Assembly (NCBI RefSeq): GCF_006517275.1
Contig: NZ_CP041191.1
Location: 5,637,001-5,701,000, forward strand
From: Labrenzia sp. PHM005
GTDB taxonomy: Bacteria > Pseudomonadota > Alphaproteobacteria > Rhizobiales > Stappiaceae
Length of the DNA: 64,000 bases
Direction: 5' to 3'
Shown: positions 26,339 to 33,505 of the stretch, piece by piece
Layout: each line of letters begins with the position of its first letter
Numbering within the stretch: position 1 is the stretch's first letter
The notes under the pieces: generated by a model
What the model was told of the DNA's origin: nothing
The model's input: the letters and a program-made list of their open reading frames with translations, nothing else
Database searches by the model: none
Position numbers and translations under genes: made by a program

Positions 26339-27664
26339 CTAAATCCCGAGCCGGTCCCTGAGGGAAAACCAGGTCATGGCCAGCACCAGAAGCGGAAAGC
26401 GCAACTTGTCCCCACCCGGGAAAGCCGGGATATTGAGCCGTTCGAAGACGTCGAACCGGCCGGCGGTGCCCGTAATTGCTTCGGCCATCAACTGTCCGCC
26501 CAGCGTTGCCATGGCGACCCCATGTCCGGAATATCCGGTTGCCGTCAGGATATTGGGTTTCAGACGGGCAAAATACGGCATGCGTTTGGGGGTAATTGCC
26601 AAGGTCCCGCCCCAGCCATAGTCGATTTTCGCGTCTTTAAGCTGCGGGAAGATTTCCAGCATTGGCCGGCGGACAAATGATTTTATGTCGTCCGGAAAGC
26701 GGTAGCCGTAATTTTCACCGCCACCAAACAACAGCCGCCGGTCGGCGGACAGGCGGAAATAATTGATGACAAACTTGCTGTCCGCCACAGCAACATTGTC
26801 CCGGATCAAAGCCTTGGCGTCCTCTTCGGAGAACGGCTCTGTCGCAACGATGAAATTGTTGATCGGCATGACATGTGCGGCCGTTTCCGCTTCCAGCTTG
26901 CCGAGATAACCATTGCACGCGAGGGCAAGGTGCCGAGCCCGGACATTGCCGCGGTCCGTTGAAACAGTCACGGTCCCGTCGCCGTTTTCGGCAATTTCGG
27001 TGACCTTAGTTTCCTCAAAGATCTTGGCTCCCGCCTTTTCGGCCGCGCGCGCAAGGCCGAGGGCATAATTGAGCGGATGTAGGTGCCCCGATCCCATATC
27101 CAGGGATCCGCCGAAGTACTTCGGACTACCAACCAGATCGCCAATCTCATCACCGTCGACAAATCGGATCTGATCATAGCCATATGTGAGACGGAGATGC
27201 TCGACGTAGTCGCGGCTATCTTCGACATAGGCCTCGCGATGGTCTGCATGAAGAATGCCGGGGGTGTAGTCGCAGGCAATCTGATGTTTTTCGATCAGAT
27301 GTTTGACCAGCGCCTTTGAGTCTTCAGCCAGTTCCCAGAGCAGCTTGGCATGCGATTTTCCGTGGCGCTCTTCTAGAACGTCCTGTTCGACGCGTTGGCC
27401 CGACCCGACTTGCCCGCCATTACGCCCGGAAGCGCCCCAGCCAACCCGGTTGGCTTCCAGCAGGACAACATTCAATCCGCTTTCGGCCAGATGCAGAGCC
27501 GCTGACAGTCCAGTGTACCCTCCACCAACGACAACAACGTCTGCCTGGGAAGATCCATCAAGCGGCGGATAAGCTGTCTGCCAGCGTGCGGTCGCCGCAT
27601 AATAGGATGGCGGATGTTGGCCAGGCGTGTCGTTGGCTGTCAGAAGGTCGAGCGGTGTCAGCAT
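26339..27664 (-). CDS. FAD-dependent oxidoreductase (DAO family, PuuB-like), copy 2
   Basis: A 441-residue flavoenzyme, first gene of the two-oxidase operon. The FAD motifs are ADVVVVGGGYTGLSAALHLA and VLLEANRVGWGASGRNGGQVGSG, with a late ITPKRMPYFARL...TGYSGHGVAMATLGGQLMAEAI block. The start MLTPLDLLTANDTPGQHPPSYYAATA resembles gamma-glutamylputrescine oxidases. It shares architecture with copy 1 but the two are clearly diverged, so they may form different activities or a heteromeric enzyme. The substrate is probably an amine or N-methyl amino acid (inference). Confidence 0.82.
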   Translation of the reverse strand: MLTPLDLLTANDTPGQHPPSYYAATARWQTAYPPLDGSSQADVVVVGGGYTGLSAALHLAESGLNVVLLEANRVGWGASGRNGGQVGSGQRVEQDVLEERHGKSHAKLLWELAEDSKALVKHLIEKHQIACDYTPGILHADHREAYVEDSRDYVEHLRLTYGYDQIRFVDGDEIGDLVGSPKYFGGSLDMGSGHLHPLNYALGLARAAEKAGAKIFEETKVTEIAENGDGTVTVSTDRGNVRARHLALACNGYLGKLEAETAAHVMPINNFIVATEPFSEEDAKALIRDNVAVADSKFVINYFRLSADRRLLFGGGENYGYRFPDDIKSFVRRPMLEIFPQLKDAKIDYGWGGTLAITPKRMPYFARLKPNILTATGYSGHGVAMATLGGQLMAEAITGTAGRFDVFERLNIPAFPGGDKLRFPLLVLAMTWFSLRDRLGI

Positions 27665-27868
27665 ATCCTCACGCCGGTATTCATGACGATGGCAGCCTTT
27701 TCAGCATCAGGCAGCGCGGCTACCTTGTTATTTTAAGAACAATGATGCAAGACGAAAACCTAGGAAAACAGGCGCGATTTCCTATGTTTCGCAATATCTT
27801 GCCACCTTCCCCTAGGAAAGCCTGCCATTGCAGCTGATGGGAACGGCATCTAGTAGAAAGGTAAAGTT

Positions 27869-28087
27869 GTGTTTGGCGGGTTTGAACATCCCTGGCTCGA
27901 TCCGCTTTGGCGGCGCGTCCTTATTGTCCTGTTCTGCGCTGGGTGGACCGGTCTGGAGTTTTTCAATCAAGACCAGACATGGGGCTTTATCATCGGGGCA
28001 ATCACTGCCTATGCCGCTTGGGGCTATCTGGTCGCGTACAAAGTTACGAACACCGACGATACGAAAGACCCTGATGAACATGAATAA
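27869..28087 (+). CDS. DUF3329-like small membrane protein
   Basis: A 72-residue protein from a GTG start (GTG-TTT-GGC). It opens MFGGFEHPWLDPLWRRVLIV and has two hydrophobic segments (about 16-30 and 36-56), matching the short DUF3329 pattern PWLDPLWRR. The function is unknown. GAAAGG upstream supports the start. It converges with the LysR gene five bases away. Confidence 0.65.
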   Translation: MFGGFEHPWLDPLWRRVLIVLFCAGWTGLEFFNQDQTWGFIIGAITAYAAWGYLVAYKVTNTDDTKDPDEHE

Positions 28088-28092
28088 CAATG

Positions 28093-28977
28093 TCAGGCCC
28101 TCATTTCCCGAATGAGCCACTCACAAAACGTTTGCGCTTCCGGGCTTAACGCCTGCCGCGGACCTGAGGTCACCAGATAATAGCTGTGGCGGCTGACAAT
28201 TTTCTTGTTTGTGGAGCGGACCAATCGGCCCGTATCCAGGTAAGGCCGTGCCAGGGTTTCCAGCACCAGGGCGTGGCCGTGCCCAAGGGCTGCCAATTCG
28301 AGCGCCGAAAGCGTCTGATCGACCTGTAGACCGGTGCGGTCCGGAACAGTTTCACCATAAAGGCGGAAGAAACTCTCCCAGGTGTCGGCCACACCCATGA
28401 TATCCAGCCGCTTGGCTTTGCTGAGCTGGACGACATCGCTGTCTTTGCCTGTCAGGGCAAGATCCGGATGGCAGACAGTGATAACCGGATCATTGACCAA
28501 GAGCTCGACGGCACCATCTCGCCAGGTCCCGTCGCCAAACCGCACATCGATTTCAAAAAGATCCGGATTGAGGCTTTCAGCCCAAGCGGCCGAAATCATC
28601 TGCAAAGCAATCCCAGGAAATTCCGTTTCAAAGGCGCGAATCCTCGGGATCATCCAGAGATGGCCAAAACTGTTCAGACACCGGAAGCGCACAGGTTTGC
28701 GCTCCCGGCCACCAAAAACCGACACCGTTGCAATCGAGAGATCTGAAAAGGCTTTCTCGACCGACGGCAGATACGTCTGTCCGAGACGTGTCAATTTCAG
28801 CTCCCGGTGCACCCGGTCGAACAACGGGTAGCCCAAATGCTGTTCAAGCTGGCGAACCTGGTAACTCACCGCAGCAGGCGTAATCAAAAGCTCTTCGGCT
28901 GCGCGGGTGAAATTCCTTAACCGCGCCGATGCTTCGAAAGCACGAAGCCAAGGCAGAGGCGGCAAATTGTAAGCCAT
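28093..28977 (-). CDS. LysR-family transcriptional regulator (GcvA-like)
   Basis: A 294-residue LysR protein. The N-terminal helix-turn-helix is LPWLRAFEASARLRNFTRAAEELLITPAAVSYQVRQLEQHLGYPLFDRV, with the GcvA-subgroup opening. The effector-binding domain occupies about 90-290. It is divergent from the GMC-ALDH-enolase operon with a 170-base shared region, the classic layout for LysR control of a catabolic operon. The inducer is unknown. Confidence 0.88.
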   Translation of the reverse strand: MAYNLPPLPWLRAFEASARLRNFTRAAEELLITPAAVSYQVRQLEQHLGYPLFDRVHRELKLTRLGQTYLPSVEKAFSDLSIATVSVFGGRERKPVRFRCLNSFGHLWMIPRIRAFETEFPGIALQMISAAWAESLNPDLFEIDVRFGDGTWRDGAVELLVNDPVITVCHPDLALTGKDSDVVQLSKAKRLDIMGVADTWESFFRLYGETVPDRTGLQVDQTLSALELAALGHGHALVLETLARPYLDTGRLVRSTNKKIVSRHSYYLVTSGPRQALSPEAQTFCEWLIREMRA

Positions 28978-29066
28978 TGATGTTCCGGTTTGGCGGTAGT
29001 TCGGGGGGCAACACTTTCCAAAACCCTATTCAGTTCAGCGCTCTCTTTCAAATTTTTTCGAGGTTC

Positions 29067-29099
29067 TGCCAAATAATTTTTCGTTATAGGCTTTTGGCA
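29067..29099. promoter_or_regulatory. candidate LysR operator
   Basis: TGCCAAA (29067-29073) and TTTGGCA (29093-29099) are perfect inverted arms with a 19-base spacer in the region between the divergent LysR and GMC starts, 49-81 bases before the GMC GTG. The location fits a LysR activation site, but the spacing is longer than the usual T-N11-A core. Confidence 0.35.
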
Positions 29100-29147
29100 A
29101 TTTCGCGCACAGTTGGAAGACTTTTCGATTTGCGGAGTTCGTAAGAC

Positions 29148-30764
29148 GTGCAAAAGGCCGATTACATCATCATAGGCGCCGGATCGGCTGGCTGTATCCT
29201 CGCCGAACGGCTGAGCGCCGATCCAGACATAACTGTGCTGCTCTTGGAAGCCGGCGGCTCGGACCGGTCCCCCTGGGTGTCGCTGCCTCTTGGTTACGGC
29301 AGACTCTATACCGATCCATCCAAAACCTGGCGGTATATGACGGAGGCGGATGACGGCCTGAACGGACGCTCCATCTTTTGGCCGCGCGGCAAACTGCTCG
29401 GCGGCTCTGGATCGATCAATGCCATGGTCTATTGCCGGGGATTGCCCCAGGACTATCAGGACTGGGAAAATGCCGGAGCTGCCGGCTGGGGCTGGGACAC
29501 GGTCCGGAAAGTCTTTGAGCGGCTGGAAACCAAGACCGGGACGAATGGGTCTGTCCAGGGCGACGGGCCGATCAACGTTCAAGACACGTCCAGCCAGATC
29601 CACGCGCTGAACCGTCATTTTTTTGCGGCCATCAAGGAAAGCGGATTGCCGCTGACAGATGATTTCAACGGCAGTCAGCCGGAAGGCGCCGGGACCTATC
29701 ACATCAACACCCGTCACGGCCGGCGCTGTTCCTCAGCCTATGCCTTCCTGCGCCCGGCTCTCAAACGGCCCAATTTGTCCGTACGCACCAACACCCAAGT
29801 CAAGCGGATCCTGTTTCAAGGCCCCTGTGCTGTAGGCGTTGAACTTCTTTCGGGCGAAAAACTCTTTGCTGCCAAAGAGGTTATCCTGTCAGCCGGTGCG
29901 ATCGCCTCGCCGCAACTGCTCCAAGTGTCGGGCATCGGTCCTGGAAATCTGCTGCAATCGCATGGCATTCCGGTTGTTCAAGACAACGGCAATGTCGGTG
30001 CCCACCTGCAGGATCATCTGGCAGCGACCTATACGTTCCGGGCCAAGGATCCAACTCTCAATGCGGTCTTGCGGCCGCTTCTCGGCCAAGCCCGGGCAGC
30101 ACTGCAATATGCGCTTTCCCGAAAGGGGCCACTGTCGCTGTCGGTCAATCAATGCGGTGGGTTCTTACGCTCCCGCTCCTGGTTGCTTCAGCCGGATCAG
30201 CAGATCTATTTCAACCCGATCAGTTATCAAATGAAACCAAGTGGTGGCTCGTCCCGGTTTACGCTTGATCCCTTCAATGGGTTCATTATCTGTGCCCAGC
30301 CGGCCCGCCCGACCAGCCGGGGCAGGGTTGAAATCAAAAGCGCTTACAGCAGCACCGCTCCGGCCATCCAGCCCAATTCATTGGCCACGGAAGAGGACCA
30401 GCAGTCTGTGATCGCCGGCGGTAAACTCTGCCAGAAAATCATGATGGCCAAAGCGCTTCAGGCCATTGTTGAACGGCCTCAAGGCCCCGATCTTCTGACG
30501 ATGAATGAAGACGCCCTGCTTGCCGACTTCCGCGAGCGGGCCGGAACCGTCTATCACCCGGTTTCCACCTGCCGGATGGGCAAAGAACAAACCAATTCAG
30601 TGGTGGATCCCCGGCTGAAAGTTCACGGCATTGACCGTTTGCGTGTTGTCGATGCGTCCGCCTTTCCCAATATCACCTCTGGCAATACAAATGCCCCGAC
30701 CATGATGCTCGCGCTAAGGGGCGCCGACCTCATTCTGGAAGACCAAAAAAGAGCCACTGCATGA
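29148..30764 (+). CDS. GMC-family FAD alcohol dehydrogenase (choline-dehydrogenase-like)
   Basis: A 538-residue GMC oxidoreductase starting at GTG 29148. It has FAD motif DYIIIGAGSAGCILAERL, GMC signature 1 GRSIFWPRGKLLGGSGSINAM (residues ~80-100) and signature 2 GAIASPQLLQVSGIG. The catalytic pair is H470 in VYHPVSTCRMG and N513 in SGNTNAPTMM. The enzyme oxidises a primary alcohol to an aldehyde. The aldehyde dehydrogenase gene that follows (ATGA overlap) would take it to the acid. The substrate is not choline by any specific evidence. Confidence 0.88.
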   Translation: MQKADYIIIGAGSAGCILAERLSADPDITVLLLEAGGSDRSPWVSLPLGYGRLYTDPSKTWRYMTEADDGLNGRSIFWPRGKLLGGSGSINAMVYCRGLPQDYQDWENAGAAGWGWDTVRKVFERLETKTGTNGSVQGDGPINVQDTSSQIHALNRHFFAAIKESGLPLTDDFNGSQPEGAGTYHINTRHGRRCSSAYAFLRPALKRPNLSVRTNTQVKRILFQGPCAVGVELLSGEKLFAAKEVILSAGAIASPQLLQVSGIGPGNLLQSHGIPVVQDNGNVGAHLQDHLAATYTFRAKDPTLNAVLRPLLGQARAALQYALSRKGPLSLSVNQCGGFLRSRSWLLQPDQQIYFNPISYQMKPSGGSSRFTLDPFNGFIICAQPARPTSRGRVEIKSAYSSTAPAIQPNSLATEEDQQSVIAGGKLCQKIMMAKALQAIVERPQGPDLLTMNEDALLADFRERAGTVYHPVSTCRMGKEQTNSVVDPRLKVHGIDRLRVVDASAFPNITSGNTNAPTMMLALRGADLILEDQKRATA

Positions 30765-32248
30765 CCGTTCAAGACCTCGCAAATTCCTATCTCGACACAG
30801 GCTCCCTGCCAGGCCTTCCTGACGGCCATTTCATCGGCGGCAAGTTCACCGGCGCTTCAGCACGGAAAATGGAAAGTTTCGATCCGGCGCGCGCAGAAGC
30901 TTTTGCCGAGTTTTCCCTTGGCACTGAAAGCGACATGGAGCGCGCGATTGAGACGGCGGAGCTTGCCGCCAAACACTGGCGCCAGGTCACCCCCGGCGAA
31001 CGCTGCCGCATCCTCAACAACGCCGCCCGGATCTTCCGGGAAAATGCCGACAGGCTTGCCGTTCTGGAAGTGATCGACAGCGGCAAAACCTTGGCTGAAG
31101 CACAGGGCGATGTTCAGGGCTCAGCCCGGCTGTTTGAGTATTATGCAGGCGCAGCCGACAAACTCGATGGCCGCTCTGTGAACCTCGGCCCGGCCTACAC
31201 CGCCTTCACCGTGCGCGAACCGGTCGGCGTGACAGGGCACATCATTCCCTGGAACTATCCCACCTCGACGTTTGCACGCGGTGTTGCCCCGGCGCTCGCG
31301 GCAGGCTGCTCTGTTGTGGCCAAGCCCGCCGAAACGACACCTTTCACAGCCCTTGTGATGGCAGAACTCCTGTCCGAAGCCGGTGTGCCGGACGGGCTGG
31401 TGAATGTGGTGACCGGGCTTGGGTCTGATGTTGGCGCCAAACTGGCTCAAGATCCGCGGATCAAGCAACTGACCTTCACCGGCTCCGTCACCACAGGCAT
31501 CAATGTGGCGCAAATGGCTGCGCCCAATGTCACCCGTCTGACCCTGGAACTTGGCGGCAAATCGCCGCTGATTGCCTTTGAAGACGCCGATCCTGAAAAG
31601 GTCGCGGACGGCGCCTATTGGGCGATCTTTTCCAATTCCGGCCAGATTTGTTCTGCCGGTTCCCGCCTTGTCCTGCACACATCCCTGCGCGACGATGTTC
31701 TGGCCATCTTGAGTGAAAAGGCAAAAGCCCTGAAAGTCGGCCATGGTCTGAAAAATCCAGGTATGGGAGCGGTCAATTCCGATCTGCATCTTGGCCGGAT
31801 TAAGGCCCACGTCGATGCCGCCAAGGCGCGCGGCGCCAACATCCTGACCGGCGGCGATGTCACCACCGATCCGGAAACCGGCAAGGGCTGGTTCTTTGAG
31901 CCCACGATTATTGCCGATCTGCGCGCTAATGACCCGGCGGTTCAGGACGAGATTTTTGGGCCCGTCCTGTCAGTTCAGAACTTTGAAACCGAAGACGAAG
32001 CGATCGAGCTCGCCAATGGCACCGAGTTCGGCCTCATGGCCAGCGTCTATACCCGCGACACAGGCCGGGCCATGCGGGTTGCCCATGCTTTGGACAGCGG
32101 CCAGGTTTCGGTCAACGACTATTGGGCAGGCGGTCTGGAACTGCCGTTCGGGGGCAATAAAAAATCCGGTTATGGCCGCGAAAAGGGCTGGGAAGGATTG
32201 GACGCCTATACCAAGGTGAAAGCCATCACCATCAGCAATCAGAGCTAG
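30761..32248 (+). CDS. aldehyde dehydrogenase
   Basis: A 495-residue NAD(P)-dependent aldehyde dehydrogenase. It has N165 in IIPWNYP, E263 in LELGGKSP and the catalytic C297 in SGQICSAGSR, all as required. The C-terminal PFGGNKKSGYGREKGWEGLDAYT is standard. Its start overlaps the GMC stop (ATGA) and the enolase-superfamily gene follows 11 bases after it. It is a general ALDH in sequence, without the marks of betaine-aldehyde dehydrogenase, so the substrate comes from context only. Confidence 0.92.
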   Translation: MTVQDLANSYLDTGSLPGLPDGHFIGGKFTGASARKMESFDPARAEAFAEFSLGTESDMERAIETAELAAKHWRQVTPGERCRILNNAARIFRENADRLAVLEVIDSGKTLAEAQGDVQGSARLFEYYAGAADKLDGRSVNLGPAYTAFTVREPVGVTGHIIPWNYPTSTFARGVAPALAAGCSVVAKPAETTPFTALVMAELLSEAGVPDGLVNVVTGLGSDVGAKLAQDPRIKQLTFTGSVTTGINVAQMAAPNVTRLTLELGGKSPLIAFEDADPEKVADGAYWAIFSNSGQICSAGSRLVLHTSLRDDVLAILSEKAKALKVGHGLKNPGMGAVNSDLHLGRIKAHVDAAKARGANILTGGDVTTDPETGKGWFFEPTIIADLRANDPAVQDEIFGPVLSVQNFETEDEAIELANGTEFGLMASVYTRDTGRAMRVAHALDSGQVSVNDYWAGGLELPFGGNKKSGYGREKGWEGLDAYTKVKAITISNQS

Positions 32249-32259
32249 GACGCAGGACA

Positions 32260-33471
32260 GTGAAACTCAGTACCATTGAAACCTTCGTCGTCGGTAATCC
32301 GCCGCCCCGCCACGGCGGCCGCTATTTCATCTTCGTCAAGCTGGTGACGGCCTGCGGCATCACCGGTTATGGCGAGATTTATAACGCCACCTTCGGTCCT
32401 CATCTGGTGGCGCAGATGGCCGAGGATGTGTTTGCACGCCAGTTTGAAGGCGAAAATCCGCACCACATCGAAAAGCTGTGGCACAAGACCTATGGGGCCG
32501 GTTACACCTTGCGCCCCGACGTCACCGTCATGGGCGTTCTGTCAGGTCTTGAAATGGCCTGTTGGGACATCATCGGCAAGGCGGCGGATAAACCTGCCTA
32601 TGAGCTTTTGGGCGGCAAGGTGCATGAGCGGCTGCGCTCCTACACTTACCTTTATCCGGCTAGCGGCGATGTTTATCCCGATCCGGACAAGCCTAACGTC
32701 TACAATGATCCGGATATGGCGGCAGAGGCCGCAGTAAAAGCGGTCGAACAGGGATTTACAGCCGTCAAATTCGATCCGGCCGGCGCCTACACCATCTATG
32801 ACGGCCATCAGCCGAGCCTGGAGGATCTGGAGCGTTCCGAGGCCTTTTGCCGCAAGATCCGCGAGGCGGTCGGCACAAGGGCCGATCTCCTGTTCGGCAC
32901 TCACGGGCAATTCACCGTTTCGGGCGCCAAGCGCATGGCCCGGTGCTTGGAAGCCTATGATCCGCTTTGGTTTGAAGAGCCAATCCCGCCGGAAAAGCCG
33001 GAAGATATGGCGGAAGTTGCCCGCTACACATCCATTCCGGTGGCGACCGGCGAACGCCTTTGCACAAAGTATGAGTTCTCACGCGTTCTGGAGACGGGTG
33101 CGGCGAGCATCTTGCAGATGAACCTTGGCCGCGTCGGGGGCCTGCTGGAGGCAAAGAAGATCGCGGCCATGGCCGAATGCCATTCCGCACAGATCGCCCC
33201 GCATCTATATTGCGGGCCCTTGGTGGCGCTTGCCAACATTCAGCTGGCCACCTGCAGCCCGAATTTCCTGGTGCTGGAATCGATCCGCACATTCGGTGGG
33301 TTTTATGCCGACCTTTTGAAAACTCCGATCCGCTGGGAAGACGGCTACATCATTCCCTCACCTGAACCGGGGCTTGGCCACGACCTCAACGAAGACGTCG
33401 CCCGCGCTCATCCCTACACCGGCACCGAGCTCCACCTCGGCTTGCAAGAAACTCCGGCGGCACCGCTTTGA
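32260..33471 (+). CDS. enolase-superfamily enzyme (mandelate racemase/muconate lactonizing group)
   Basis: A 403-residue protein from GTG 32260 (GGACAG upstream). The N-terminal capping domain spans 1-120 and the barrel from about 125. K170-x-D172 (FTAVKFDP) stands at the usual acid/base strand. Metal ligands E239 or E240 (FEEPIPPE) and E265 (TGERL) are visible, and H315 (APHLYCGP) is the likely base. The position of the first metal ligand, normally Asp or Glu, reads G213 in LLFGTHGQF. It is probably a sugar-acid dehydratase or cycloisomerase, acting on the acid made by the two upstream enzymes. Confidence 0.85.
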   Translation: MKLSTIETFVVGNPPPRHGGRYFIFVKLVTACGITGYGEIYNATFGPHLVAQMAEDVFARQFEGENPHHIEKLWHKTYGAGYTLRPDVTVMGVLSGLEMACWDIIGKAADKPAYELLGGKVHERLRSYTYLYPASGDVYPDPDKPNVYNDPDMAAEAAVKAVEQGFTAVKFDPAGAYTIYDGHQPSLEDLERSEAFCRKIREAVGTRADLLFGTHGQFTVSGAKRMARCLEAYDPLWFEEPIPPEKPEDMAEVARYTSIPVATGERLCTKYEFSRVLETGAASILQMNLGRVGGLLEAKKIAAMAECHSAQIAPHLYCGPLVALANIQLATCSPNFLVLESIRTFGGFYADLLKTPIRWEDGYIIPSPEPGLGHDLNEDVARAHPYTGTELHLGLQETPAAPL

Positions 33472-33505
33472 GCCCACCGACGTAGACTGGGCATAGCTTT
33501 CTCGA

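Noticed and set aside
28917..29717. Minus-strand frame of 266 codons across the LysR-GMC promoter region
   Set aside because: It covers the divergent promoter and the GMC N-terminus, and the translation has no protein-like features.
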